Below the pieces are notes generated by a model. The model saw only the letters and a program-made list of their open reading frames with translations, made no database searches and was not told the DNA's origin. From Ianthella basta (lineage: Eukaryota; Porifera; Demospongiae; Verongiida; Ianthellidae), in contig OZ025870.1 in assembly GCA_964019415.1 (NCBI GenBank), positions 5,052,915 to 5,116,914 on the forward strand: DNA of 64,000 nt. The letters are read 5' to 3'. Positions 34,314 through 46,472 of this stretch are shown one piece after another (within the stretch, counting starts at the first letter, position 1; each line of letters opens with the position of its first letter). The translations under genes and the position numbers were made by a program.

Positions 34314-37300
34314 TCTGCCATTCAAGACAAGGACTCCCCTAACTCAAAGCAGTCGCTGGACAGTCTTGAAGATCAGGACATTGAGCTGACTAGAGCAGTG
34401 TACCCTCCTCCAGTGGAGGTGAGTGGACCACAGGGTATACATGTACATATGTACACACATACTTGCACACTGCTTGCTTCATACAGTATTTATACACAAC
34501 ATTAGTCATGGTTACTATCTAATATTAGACACTATAGCTGTATAGAGCTTCCTCACTCTTGCCTCATATCTACTAGCTGAATACCTGCCATTTGCATGGG
34601 TGGGTTCCCAGTCTACAGTTCATAATTTGAGTGTTGAACCAATCAAAACTGTCCTTTTAATTCATTGGGAGCACTCCGTACACTCGCTTTGTAAAACTCT
34701 GTATGTTCAGAATTTACTTATGCTAATCCATTTTGTTTAAAGGATTCCAGCGGCAAAGGCAATAACCATCTTACGTCCCCCCCCCCCCCCCCCCCCGGAT
34801 TTCCGTGATATATACGTACTCTTCCAAGTTTGGTGAAGATTGGTCGAAAACTGAAGGAGGAGTTATTGAACAACGAAACACAGTCTTTTCCCTATCTTTT
34901 AGATCTGGTGGCGAGCGTAAAAGTATAGCAGGAACTCGGACGGAATGACTTTAAACCAAATTTGGCTCAACCATGGTACTCTCGCTATGCCTCTTCGTAA
35001 TCCTACCACTAATTGCTCCTTCAAAACTGAAGGAGTAATTAGGTAGCAAACAATTGTGCATTGCATTTATTATATTAAGATGGTGTTATGGAGACTCAAT
35101 CATTCGTACTTTTGTTTGATATTGATGAATTGATCAGGGGCAGGTATGTGACAGAATTAATTTAAGAACAGCTGATTACAAGGCAGTTGCCCGTTTGTCA
35201 ACTGCATACAAAACTCAGAAAGGGTTGGTTCTCTAATACCAGCTTCACAACAGGGTTGAAAACCTTGCCGACGTTTCGACCAGATGCTCTGGTCTTCTTC
35301 AGGGCGAAGATCTCCTCCTCTTCGCCCTGAAGAAGACCAGAGCATCTGGTCGAAACGTCGGCAAGGTTTTCAACCCTGTTGTGAAGCTGGTATTAGAGAA
35401 CCAACCCTTTCTGATGCCTGAGCCAGCTGAGAAGCCCTCACTTCATGCATACAAAACTGTTTGTATGCAGCTAACAAGGCCTGCATGGGCTGAAATGTTC
35501 TGCAGTCAGTTGATTGATACCTGCTACGTATCTGCTCATGATTAACGTGCCTATAGCATATTATTTATACACAATGTTGATCATAGATTTTCAATACAGA
35601 GTTTTCATAGCTTGGTGCTGTGTGTGGTGTATGTATTTGCAGTTGATCACTCACCTTTTACCAAACCAGTTAGTTAACAGTAACTCATGCACACCTTCCA
35701 CACACACAACCACACACACACTGACAACCTCCTCCCTATCCTCCCTTACACAGAGAGTTGCATTACATTGCCACCCTCATCCTAGTGACTCCTCCCTCAC
35801 TGGTTTGAGGATGCGAGTCCTCAGCACTACACCATCCACAACCATCGGCCATCTTGTCAAGCACCTAACTGTAAGGAACAGCCTTCAGAGGAAGGAGAGA
35901 ACAGGTAAACATTATGTGCGGTGTGCTATTCCAATCATCTTTAGTCCAGTGATCCCCCAGAAGTTAATTTAAGTAAAGTGGACTGGACCATTAGTCACAC
36001 GAGGAGTGGCACTAGTGGATGGTTGGGTGTGGGAGAGGGTGTCATCTTCCTTTGCTCAGCACAGTAGCTGATTGCAGCAGAACCTCTTGACACAGGATTA
36101 TATTGCATGCAAGTCTATGCCACTTGACTAGTGGTACCTTTCAAGGGGAGTACAGTGCCATGTTTACAGCCTCAAAATGGTTCTCTTGGGAGCACGAAGG
36201 GTTCTTTACCTCTACTAACAGCCTAGACAGAACACTGCTTTACCTTAAAAGTATACTTACTTTTTAATGTACGCACACTTACCTTAAAGATGTGGTGGGT
36301 AACTTATTAGTGTTAACACTGTCATTTCTCCTCACTCTGGTGCTTCATGTAATGATGAATCCTACAATGTGCATTCATGTGTGCATACGTAATGCATTAT
36401 GTGAGCAGTTTGGTGTGTACGCTGAATTGTGTAGTTATGGTTGTTAGTTGTATGATTTGCTGAGATTGCAGATTGGTGCTCCCCTAGTCAACATTACCCC
36501 AACATTGTATTGTGACGTAATGTAGTGTGTACAGTGACCAAGAGATCAGTTAGTATTTAGTACATGAAATACTTAGCACAGTGTATGTACAGTATACAAT
36601 TATACAATATGTCCTTAATATGTCCTCCAATATATTTAATCTTTTCTAGTCTGTGTATATGCTTGTGTGAGTCATTAAAAGCGGGCATCTGATTGGACAA
36701 TGCAATCATGTGACTGCAAAACATGGCCGCCGTGACCAAGCGCATTTGCTTCACAGCAAGCAAGCTCTGAGACACTCTGTGTCCCTTTGCAATTGATTGA
36801 AAGACCCTAGCATCACGCTCTTGTGTAGAGGTCTGCTGCTATTCTCTCTTGAGAAGGAGTTGTTCTGGCTTCCCGTGTGTTATGTCAGCTGGTGACGCGA
36901 GACGGAATGAGTGCGGCCGAAGGCCGTTTTTGCTCGTATATATTATAATGAATTCAAATACATGCATATACAAATACAAATACATGCATAATTATGCGCA
37001 TACTCCTAGGTGTAATGTATCAAGCACTAACTTAGGAACACAATTTTTCGGTTACAAGGCCTTCATCAGGTTCTATTGACTTTGATGTGTTTAGCAGCTG
37101 ATGAAGTTCTTTGTGGGCAAAGTACCCTGTTCAGGATTTATTGTCTTCTGCAATTGTTACAGTGCATTCTCTTTCAAAAGCAATTTAACGAGCAATTTTG
37201 GCTTTCTTCTGGTGTCAATGCTGTTGATTGTGTGATGTGTCTCACTTTTCCTCTTTCTTTATTGCTTTGTTGATCAGATGCCCGAGGCAATGCCGTGAAT

Positions 37301-37974
37301 GGCACTGACAGCTCATACCGTGTGTCCTTAGCATACCCTCCCACTGCTGACCCAGTGGAGTATGTGACGCTACTAAAGGATATGACACTGGAGCAAGTGT
37401 GCACGTGTGTCTGTGTGTGTGTGTGTGTGTGTTTGTGTTTTGTGTTCTGTGTGTGTGCATGTGTGTGTACTTCACAAGACAGTGGCAATTTGGATGAAGG
37501 AGGTGGGAGGCGCACGCACCAAACAGGTTGTAACAGTTTTGACTGCTACACACTTACACATTTTCAGCCAGTCAGCCTTCTATTTAATGTCAGAAACCTA
37601 GATTATTACCGTAAGTGGGTAATTTCATATAAGTCTATTCATTCCCTTATCTGTACGTGCCTCAGCACTCTATTCATCTTCTATTCTCAAATTCAAGGTA
37701 TTCGTTTTGAAGAGGTACATCCTGACTTACAAATCTGATCAACCTGTAGAAGTTCCAACCCTCCTGCACAATTCCGGTTATTGTATCTTCAATTTGACTG
37801 CAATTTCAAAATAATGTAATTTGTAATTGTCATCTGGATATTATGTATGTTTCCTGCAGGGCTGTCAGTTACAATCACCCATTGCATATATGCTTCTCTT
37901 TCACTTTCTGCCTACCGCAGTACTGGAAGCCAGATGAAATTTTGGATATGTACTTCTCTACTACCAACAGCTGA
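34314..37974 (+). CDS. RING1/RNF2-like: RING1/RNF2-like Polycomb protein, C-terminal (RAWUL) exons only
   Basis: Four exons are visible: 34314-34418, 35754-35904, 37278-37396 (end uncertain, possibly 37404) and 37921-37974. The joined protein aligns with the C-terminal RAWUL domain of RING1/RNF2: VALHCHPHPSD, then TTIGHLVKHLTVRNSLQ, SSYRVSLAYPP, MTLEQ and finally YWKPDEILDMYFSTTNS with a stop. RING1 proteins are E3 ligases of PRC1 that ubiquitinate histone H2A, and the RAWUL domain binds CBX/RYBP partners. No RING finger exon was found upstream within the window. The residues expected between LEQ and YWK (VSEK in the family) are not placed, so a tiny exon or a shifted donor may be missed. Partial gene or relic; frames are otherwise intact. 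Confidence 0.65.
34777..34797. repeat. Poly-C run
   Basis: About 20 consecutive C inside the first visible intron of the RING1-like gene. A second run is at 38565-38585. Confidence 0.9.
35216..35446 (+). mobile_element. Second palindromic, probably Penelope-derived insertion, 231 bp
   Basis: The 12-bp duplication GCATACAAAACT flanks it at 35204-35215 and 35447-35458. The arms (35216-35310 and 35319-35413) are those of the element at 4341-4534 with an 8-base loop added at the centre. The 33-bp tail (35414-35446) carries CCTGAGCCAGCTGAGAAG. It lies in an intron of the RING1-like gene. Confidence 0.65.
35324..35362 (+). ncRNA. Hammerhead-ribozyme-like motif, second element
   Basis: Same arrangement as at 4443-4481: CTGAAGA at 35327-35333, helix II GACCAG/CTGGTC, GAAAC, and GTC ending at 35359. 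The mirror copy is on the minus strand in the left arm. Activity is untested. Confidence 0.5.
35985..36085. repeat. Short dispersed repeat (also near 14650 and 51540)
   Basis: The block around GGATGGTTGGGTGTGG followed by GTGTCATCTTCC recurs at 14650-14750 and 51520-51610. About 100 bp, no coding content. It could be part of an older SINE or MITE. Confidence 0.45.
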
Positions 37975-39480
37975 TGGGCCTTACTTCATTGATACATTTC
38001 AGTCAGTCATTTTGTCACACATTTTATCATGTTTTCATTTAGTGCAATACATTACCTCATTAATTAAATATTGCATTGCTGAAGTGTTTAGGAACACTCA
38101 TATGCAAACATACTGGGTCCACATTCATTTCAACAATTTGTTAAAGCTGCATATAATTATGTGATCACAACAGTAATAATTGCATGATGTAGTATAACAT
38201 AAGTGGAGCACGGGACCTTTACCCCACTAGTCATGTCAACCAGTGGGGGATGGGGACCATCAGCGACAGTAGCATTTAGAAGATTAGCAGGGCTGATCGC
38301 TACGAAGCAAGGCCAATCCTACAGCAGAACCTTGCAATTCATCTGATGCAAGATTTCGTACTCCCTCATTGATTCAGCCTCATTGATGTGTCTACAGGGG
38401 CCCTGATCCTCCTACCATGCCCCCGCAAAGGACATCAACTTCAGTGAGAACCCAATCGACCTCATCCGGGGAAAGGTCCGGCTAGGGGACTGAACTCATC
38501 CCTAGCTAGATGACAATACTAGTTTAACAGATAACTCAGCTTAATCTGATGGTCATCCATTATCCCCCCCCCCCCCCCCCCCCCCTTTATGTAATGGGTA
38601 CTTCTATAATTTTTGCATGGTTTATAATTATGTGTATTTTATCACAGGCAGTGCGCATGTGTGTATAACATACTGTATGGTCAGTATATTATTGGTGGGC
38701 CGGGCCCGGGGAAATAAAACAATTAATATTATTAATGTCTGCTTCACTACCTCCTTATCTGTCTTCCTTCGAATCTTCTCCTTGCTGCTTCTCCTAAGCT
38801 TACTCCTCCCCATATACATAGTAAAATTAAAATCTACATGGAATTGTTGAATTCTATGCAAAGAAAGATCAATCTCAAATCTCACTTCACATTTTGATCA
38901 ATAGATAATTTCAAGAAATGGCTAATTAATTGGCATTTAAAGGCCAGGCCAAAAATTTGACTGTGACCAGTGTCACGCTGCAGATGCCATTTTACCCAAC
39001 ATGCACATCTCTGATTGAAATGGATCAAATCCATACATAAGCCTTCACAAGTTGGATTATTAAAGACTTCGCTTGTCACTATTAATATTGACTGTGTTTG
39101 CTGCCTATGCATGAAGTTATGTACGTTATGTATTAAATTATTCTTACGACGTCGTATGAAATAATAGTATGGGATTCACTATGTTCACCAATGTTGACGT
39201 ACGGAAATAATTTTAGGATGCACGTGACAGGACTATATTCTAAACTGTATAAATTCAGTTACTTACCCACTCCCTAAGTAACTAGTATAAAATACTGTTG
39301 CTCACAGCGGCCGGATGGTTTTGGCGGTTGGTGGTTCGCTTGGTGGACGGCTTGCTGCCTTTCCTGGCTTGTTTAGCTACGTTGTCGCAGTAGAGTAGGA
39401 TGGGAACAGTTGAGTTTGGTGGTTCCATTACCGTTACCGTTCGCTGTCCTCGCTGGTGGCTCGCTTGGAATCTGCTCATC
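37975..39480. other. Stretch without a supported gene
   Basis: It contains a poly-C run (38565-38585) and several AT-rich segments. A plus-strand piece at 38400-38493 could read DINFSENPIDLIRGKVRLGD and stop, but I cannot tie it to a family or to splice partners. Confidence 0.3.
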
Positions 39481-39489
39481 TGGCTTGCT

Positions 39490-39632
39490 CTCACTGGTGT
39501 TAGCTTGCTCGGCCACTGGTGTTAGCTCGCTCGGCCACTGGGGTTAGCTCGCTCGGCCACTGGGGTTAGCTCGCTTGGCCACTGGGGTTAGCTCGCTTGG
39601 CCACTGGGGTTAGCTCGCTCGGCCAATGTGCT
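39490..39632. repeat. 22-bp minisatellite, about six copies
   Basis: The unit is GGCCACTGGGGTTAGCTCGCTC with small variants. Directly to the right, GTTAGGGTTAGGGTTA (39654-39669) is telomere-like but only two units long. Confidence 0.85.
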
Positions 39633-39825
39633 TAGCATGCTTGGATTTTAGCGTTAGGGTTAGGGTTATGGCTGGTTTTACTTTTAGTCTCTTCTATACA
39701 TTTAGTCATCCTATATGGTAGGCCAGGTATACCTAGGCCATGGATTCATACAGGCATTTGTTTGCCTTAGTACTGCTGTCCATGACGTCACAGCAGCAGA
39801 TCCGAGATTTTGCCCACCCCGCTAC

Positions 39826-40932
39826 CACGGCTGTTTCAACAATATAAAATGTGGCAACTTAGTTTTGGTTTGGAAACCCACCTCGCGGCAGCGAGATTTC
39901 CCTCGCATAGAGGTTACTACGTATACAGCCCATTTCTCCTTGGTTGTAGTCCACATCACCGGTAACACGTCACAGAACGGTGTGCTTGACAGTAAGTAAG
40001 GTGATTTGGGCTTTAGAATCGTTTCAATGGCTTTCGCTCGTAACACCAGGGACACAAACTGATGTACGTTCAACTGCTTGTAGCTCGCCTCTCGAAGTTT
40101 TCCTGAAATAATGACTAACATGTGGAGATAGCCCAGCCATCGCACAACATGGTACCGGAGCGACTGTTCTGCTGCTTTTTTCCTATCACACGGTTTAAGA
40201 GCAAATAAGCTATACTGCTGCGCATACGCCCTGGACTTCGCAGTACAACTTCCCGGTGAGCTCTAATAATGCCACAGCAATTCAGAATGCCTATGGAGTC
40301 GTCCCAAAGGAGCAGCAGCTTGCATTCTGAAGTGCTACGGCGTTATCTGAGCTCACGGAAAATTGTACGACGATACGTACGTAAATAATACAGCAATTTC
40401 TCGCTATACGCTAAACGGGTTCTTCAGTGCAACGCTGCAGCGTTGACCTTGTAATGCTGGATACTGCTCATTTGGGATGATTCTATAGGCATTCTGAATT
40501 GCTGAAGGTGTATTGCGCAGACCACGGTGTATGCGGCATACAATACATTGACATAGCGTATTTGCTCTTAAAGCGGGTGGTAGGAGAAAGACAGCAGAAC
40601 AGTCGCACCAGTACAATGTTGTACGATGGGTGGGCTGTCTTTGTACGTTAGTCATTATGCCAGGAAAACTTCGAGAGACGCGCTACAAGCAGTTAAACGA
40701 AACAAGTGTATGCGAAAATCGCACGCAATGTAAGACATAAACAAAGCTTTTAGCCCAAAAGACACATTGCCCACTACCAATTCCATTGTTCTATTAAGAA
40801 TTTGTGGCGATTTTGCCTGCAATCAAGAGGGAAAAGGCTAAAAACGCCTTGGTCCCTTCCTTCCATCGGCCAGTCCAGTTCCGGTTCCCAGTTTCCACGT
40901 AAAAACTAAGTTGCCAACTCGAAACAGCCGTG
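39826..40932. mobile_element. CACGGCTGTTTC-family element, 1.1 kb
   Basis: Left end CACGGCTGTTTCAAC at 39826 and right end CGAAACAGCCGTG at 40932, each with the GGCAACTTAG block inside. Sub-terminal inverted pairs such as ACAGCAGAACAGTCGC against GCGACTGTTCTGCTG are present. No gene is supported. Confidence 0.6.
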
Positions 40933-41193
40933 AGCTGCGTCGAAGAGTGGTTGCGCAACATCTAGTCACGTGCGTGTAGTCACGTGATCATACGCTTGCT
41001 CATTCGCACCTATTACGTCAGATGACGAAATACGCTTGCTCATTATAGGCATATCCATAGACAAACGAGGTCTATAGTGTAGCTTGCCAAAGGAGCAATG
41101 ACTCAGTTACTGGATAGCCACATGGAAGGCATCACCGGTGCAGTGCGACAAAATCCAAGAGTGCGGCCGACTACAAGTGCAGAGCGATGTAGG

Positions 41194-41616
41194 ATGTCTC
41201 AAGACATCGCTCAGAAGACGGTGCGTGCGTTGTTCTCAGAGATTGAATGTAACGGCAGCGCTAAGACTCTGAGCGGTAAGCTGTTCCAGGGTTTGGTGAT
41301 TGACTATGAGTGTTTACAGAAGATCCGAAGAGCTGACTGCGACACAGAAGCGAATGCCGTGTTGGCGGAACATCTCTACGAGACTAGCACGGAGAAGACA
41401 CTGCAGGGGTTTACTCGCATTCTGAAAGAGAGCGGCCTGCCGAAGCAGAAGTGTCTTGGTGAGCAAATCGAGGCCGTACTGACACGTACAGCAACAGCTA
41501 CTGCTAACTCTACATCTTCTGAGGCAGTTTCTACTACCAATCCATCGCATGCATCTTCGTCAGTAGAAGATGAATCGGACGAAGAGATGGAGACGGACGC
41601 CGGCCTCGAGGCGTGA
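41194..41616 (+). CDS. CARD-like death-fold protein, copy 5, 140 aa
   Basis: It starts MSQDIAQKTVRALFSEIE and keeps all six helices. The tail has the same Ser/Thr-rich insert as copy 2 (SEAVSTTNPSHASSS) before ESDEEMETDAGLEA. An in-frame ATG at 41098 would add 32 residues. Its right neighbour is a duplicate of the last acyl-CoA synthetase exon, as for copy 2, so the pair moved together. Confidence 0.6.
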   Translation: MSQDIAQKTVRALFSEIECNGSAKTLSGKLFQGLVIDYECLQKIRRADCDTEANAVLAEHLYETSTEKTLQGFTRILKESGLPKQKCLGEQIEAVLTRTATATANSTSSEAVSTTNPSHASSSVEDESDEEMETDAGLEA

Positions 41617-41934
41617 CTTTAATTGCTGTAAGCAGATCTGCAGCAAAACGAGTGCATCAGCATCATTCATGTACGTACGCGTATACGTGTACAAATGACT
41701 ACATCCATGTAGTTTTACATACACAGTTTGTACTTGCATGCCACATCTTCTCTTAATTGCTTACGAACTCATGAAATACATGCACCTAGGTCTTGTACAA
41801 TGATGCACATTATATTCAACATGAAAATATATCATCATGTCAGTATTTTGCTGTTACATGTACTTCATGCATAATTATGAGTGACTACATAGTTATGATT
41901 AATAATCAAAGCTATAGATGGTCTAAAGTGGTAG

Positions 41935-42140
41935 TTATAAAGTTGTCATATCTTGCACATCAAGATGCACAAATAATATACCATTAATTAGTATTGTGTC
42001 ATAGTTCATATACAGCTTGGCAGCTTCCTCGTACATTGTCTCAATGTACTTGGCGTACTTCTGAGAAATGACCTTGCGTTTCATCTTCAGAGTGGGTGTC
42101 AGCGTGTTGGTGAAGGGGCTGAGGACTTCAGGGAGGAGTG
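41935..42140 (-). pseudogene. Duplicate of the last acyl-CoA synthetase exon, stop lost
   Basis: It encodes [20 protein letters not shown], then [12 protein letters not shown], as in the exon at 18433-18296. The stop after AAKL has changed to a tyrosine codon, so the frame runs on to 41935. The 5' border of the exon is altered. Its flanks match 17850-18440. Confidence 0.65.
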
Positions 42141-45121
42141 GAAAGGGAAGGGGAGTGAGGGAGCACAGAGTCACCATTCATTATGTCATGACAGTTGTCA
42201 AGCTAACCATGTAGTGTGCATAAAATATAATATTGAACAATGGAATGTGTGTACAGTATGTGTGTGTGTGTGTGTGTGTGTTTGGTCATAGCTGCAATTT
42301 TGAAGTGATATTCACTAGTCAGGTATGAGCATCCATCATATAACTAGAGTGCACATAGTGCACATACCCCACGCAGGAGTGGACAGTGCATTACTGTGAT
42401 ACTGTGAAAGCTTAATTCTTGTAATTGTTGAGCCATGCATAGCTAACATTGGGGCTGGGTTGTGATGGTGGTGGTAGCTATGTGGGATGAGGCAATTTAT
42501 GTGTAGATACTCACATGTCCACATGCACAGATGTGTGTGTAGTGAGAACGAGTGTAAAGTGCTTGACAGAGCAATGTGTCATAAACAGACGCATAATTAT
42601 GAGACACAACTATCCAATGAGCAAGCTCACATCCCATGCATCAGTTCAGAACTGGTCGCAAATACACATGCACATACCATTTCCCCAAATGAATTTCCTT
42701 GCCCCAGACACACATTGGGTACACACACACATGCACACACAGTGGCACAGGCATGCATAACAGAGCAACATGGACACATAGCAGATACATTACAACCACA
42801 TACCGCATACAAGTTCTCTCTCTCTCCAAAGCCCTTGTCCCACACACACACATTGATGATGCAGGGTACTTTCTACTATGCGGATCTGCACGGATGCGGA
42901 CGCACACCAAAGATTGCAACTGCATGTAGCATGTCAGCTGTAATTTTGCATTATACATGCAAAGTATACTTTGCATGTATACTTAGGGAGTAAGTATACT
43001 TAGGGACCGGGTTAACATTAGAAGACAACTTCAAAACACAGACTAGCAGGTGATGTACTCAATGCACATCATGTTATGTACAGCTAGACGTAAACACTCG
43101 CACAACTCATCAAGCAAAGTGAGCAGGATGCATATAGCTAGCTGCAAATGTGCATATGGTTGTGTGGATATGGCCTCATTCATTTTGCTTCACAATTGGT
43201 AATATTATGTTCCTGAATTCATGTAGCTGTTGGAATAGTTATTAATTTGCATGCTTCAATAAAAAGCAAACAAACGAGTCCCCAAAATTTCCTTCAAAAA
43301 TTACTAGGAATTTAGGAATGCATGCCCGAAAAAGCAGAGAAAGAAGTGATATTATGCCAGGATTGGAAATTGTACTGCATTCCTAAATACCTTCGCTCAC
43401 TGGGGCCCTTACGAGGTGTGTATGTGTGTCAGTGCTTCTACCCATGTTATTGCCTTTGAGGTCGTACTGCATTCCCTATTCTCTTGTAAATCCATCCAGT
43501 ATTGCTGCTATTATGATTCTGCTGTTACCCCAGGCGCTATTGCGCCATAGGGGTTATGCATTTGGTTTGTGGCTCAGCTTGTCCGGCCACAATTTTAGGC
43601 CGTTTGCGTGATTAAGGCACTTTCAAGGGCTCGTGTAGCTCCTGAAAGATAAGTTTCGCAAAAAAAACAGGCTGTATACGCTCAACAACTGCAGCAACCA
43701 TGTCAAAGCTGTTGAAACGGCACTTTTTTGTATTGTGCGGTCAGGGACTGTATGTGGAAAGTGTGCGGACGGTCCGCGCCCACTTTGTGCTTTATACCTC
43801 AATGAATATAGTTAACCTTGTGTAGTGCACTGTGTAAACCAGTCAAAGCCATATTCAAACCATTAGTGTTAGTACTGATGAAAACCAAGTGTACCAAATA
43901 CCAGCCACTCACTACGCAATCACTGAAGGGTTAATACAAAACACACTGTTGACTCACTTATCTGGTTTGTCAATCTTCTATTCCGCTCCACACATCAGTC
44001 TTTCACAAGATCCGGGATGATGACACCTGAGATGAGAATGGGTGGGTCATGTGGATGGTATAGTGGTGTGTAAAGTGTGCATACGTGGACATACAAGACA
44101 TGACAATACTTTTATGATGTTAACATTAATTTTCACTGTTACTGATCACAATCGATTCTGCATTGGAATGACTGTTTCCATTCTATGTGGACTGAAGAGC
44201 AGGTTGAAGATGGAATGGCACTTAGCATGTAACTGTTACTGACCAGCTTTGTGACTGGTGGTGTTTTCTGCCATCAACTCGTGCAACAAGCTTCAGCCAA
44301 TTTCAGAATGGTTTCAAAAGAACAATGGTAAATGGCGTGACATGGTAGCATATGGCAGTACTGGATAATAGGCAAGATGTGATGGCAAGCAGTAAAGTGG
44401 AACACCTGTCTAAGATGGCCACTGTATTAGGCACCCACCCCTCTATAACAGCCAACCTCGCTGGCCCCAAATAGCGCTAAAGCATTGCAATCTACCTCAG
44501 TAAAGCAGCTACCTGGCTAGCTAGAGTGTCCCAATATGCACCGGAACTGCCCTGGGCATAATCAGGATGGTCTAGCTAGCCTAGTCCCAGTCCACTTGGC
44601 AAAGAATGAGCACTTTGACTAGTTGTCTGCACATTGAACTGTTGACCAGAAAGAAGACAGCAAAGTGAAGAAAATTTGACGTTTTAGCATTGAATGGGGT
44701 GTGCGGGTGTGGACTGTACAAGTGTGAACGTGTCACAGAATATAGCCCATAAATATAAACAGACCTTATAGACCCCACCCACCCATCACACACCCTCAGG
44801 GCACTTCATTCAAACTTCCTACAGGCACACACACCCGACCTGCTGTGCACACAGAGACTTGACGTATTTCAGACCAACATTGATAAAAAGAGCACACACA
44901 TACGAGTGCAGCTCTCCAAGGTGTGATCATTCACTATCTCCAATACCCACTGTGCATACATGATATATAGTACTGTACTAGGTGGAAGCAGGACATTGTG
45001 GGTGAGCCTGAGCAAATGTGCCATGTATGCATGTGTAGTGTGACTGTGTCTGACAAGTAGGAACATGTGTGAACATACGCACAGACGCGCGCGCGCGCGC
45101 TCGCACAAACACCACACACAA

Positions 45122-45361
45122 TGCAAAACCGACTTTCCCGCACGCGCCAGAGAAGTGGCCAAAAGCGACTGAATGAGTCCCATCATAGGAAGTCGATGTC
45201 CATGGAGGGTAGCCGTAAGGGCTACGACTCGTGAGAGCTCTTGATACAATCCAGTGAGAATAGCATGTTACAAATTAGAAAAAGAAAGCAATCTACCTCA
45301 CCTGTTCCGCCGATCATACGTCAAATTCGCCGGGATGGTTGTCTTCAGGGCAGTGAGCCAT
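45122..45361 (-). pseudogene. Rab escort protein-like first exons, copy B, frameshifted
   Basis: Exon 1 (45361-45302) encodes MAHCPEDNHPGEFDV, then hits a TGA because of a base change or loss against copy A. Exon 2 (about 45187-45122) encodes GLIQSLLATSLARAGKSVLH, the best match to the family motif. Its acceptor is GG instead of AG. CARD-like copy 6 starts 154 bp away in the opposite direction. Confidence 0.6.
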
Positions 45362-45514
45362 TTTTTCAGCTGATTATATAAACTCACGTGTCTGTCGTCA
45401 TTAAGTTTGTTTTAAGGCTGAATCTTTTGGAACTTATTGAGTGTGCGGATTTAGCTGTGCGGATTCAGTGTTGCCAGTCCAAGGAAGCCAACTACAGGTG
45501 CAGAGACGTGTAAA

Positions 45515-45886
45515 ATGTCACAAGGCATCCCTCAGAAGACGGTGCGTGTGTTGTTCTCAGAGATCGAATGTAACGGCAGCGCTAAGACTCTGAACGGTAA
45601 GCTGTTCCAGTGTTGGGTGATTGACTATGAGCGTTTACAGAAGATCCAAAGAGCTGACTGCGACACAGAAGGGAATGCCGTGTTGGCGGAACATCTTTAC
45701 AAGACTAGCATGGAGAAGACACTACAGGAGTTTGCTCGCATTCTGAAAGAGAGCAGCCTGCCGAAGCAGAAGGTTCTTGGTGAGCAGATGGAGGCCGTAC
45801 TGGCACGTACAACAGCAGCTAATGCTATCTCTACACCTTCTGAATCGGACGAGGAGATGGAGACGGACACCGGCCTCGAGGCGTGA
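45515..45886 (+). CDS. CARD-like death-fold protein, copy 6, 123 aa
   Basis: Same length and layout as copy 1 (MSQGIPQKTVRVLFSEIE to EMETDTGLEA), closest in its flanks to copy 3. Several substitutions fall in otherwise constant positions (QKIQRADCDTEGN, LYKTSMEKT), which suggests relaxed constraint or divergence. The frame is intact. Confidence 0.6.
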   Translation: MSQGIPQKTVRVLFSEIECNGSAKTLNGKLFQCWVIDYERLQKIQRADCDTEGNAVLAEHLYKTSMEKTLQEFARILKESSLPKQKVLGEQMEAVLARTTAANAISTPSESDEEMETDTGLEA

Positions 45887-46230
45887 CTTTGGCTGTAAGC
45901 TGATGAGCAACAAACGACGACATCTATAAAAGTGATAATTATCATTCAATTTTCTGCATGCACGTAACTTTACGCAGTTTGTACTTGTCACATACTATGT
46001 AATATACTCTTCACTTACGTACTCATGAAATACATGCACCTTATATATGATACCATTATATTCAACATGCAAATACAACGTCATGATAATCAGTAATTTT
46101 GCTGCTACATGTACCTTATGCTTATGTACCTTAGGCTAATCCCAATTAGTTAATGAACTACAACAGAGTCCACAATATGAGAGCAATCTGAATGCTTAGG
46201 TGTACGTAGCACACACATGATACTGCAGCG

Positions 46231-46472
46231 TATGGGGTGCCGTTTGTGTCAAAACTCGAACTCGAGGAGACGATTTTATGATGTCACCGATTCCAACAAT
46301 GGCGACGATTCTGGATGCAGCCGCAAATATGCGGCGACGATTCCGCACAGCAACCTCCATTCCGTGGCGACGAATTTACCGAAGCGACGAATCTCTCTGT
46401 ATGGCGTCGATTATACCGAAGCGACGAATTTCTCTGTATGGCGACGATTTTACTGGAGCGACGAATTTCTCT
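46231..46472 (+). repeat. Left inverted repeat of the 12.6-kb transposon, with 37-bp minisatellite
   Basis: The outer 130 bp are unique sequence. The inner part holds about 2.6 units of a 37-bp repeat (ACCGAAGCGACGAATTTCTC and so on). The right end carries the same sequence inverted, with more units. Confidence 0.85.

Larger units (their letters stand above)
42315..46230. repeat. Segmental duplication, copy B
   Basis: Colinear with 28920-32707 (see there). It contains an acyl-CoA synthetase exon relic (43955-44030), a damaged Rab escort fragment and CARD-like copy 6. Extra sequence at about 42850-43760 is absent from copy A. Confidence 0.7.

Noticed and set aside
34800..34920. Possible coding stretch (KIGRKLKEELLNNE)
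   Set aside because: Short, no splice partners, and inside an intron of the RING1-like gene. Resembles a repeat fragment.
39490..39632. Regular repeats resembling a CRISPR array
   Set aside because: 22-bp units are directly tandem without spacers, and the surrounding genes are eukaryotic with introns.
39654..39669. TTAGGG repeats suggesting a telomere
   Set aside because: Only two units and a partial one, internal, next to a minisatellite; too short to be telomeric.
46231..46472. CRISPR-like or regulatory array of 37-bp repeats
   Set aside because: Units are contiguous and occur inverted at the other end of the same element, so they belong to the transposon ends.
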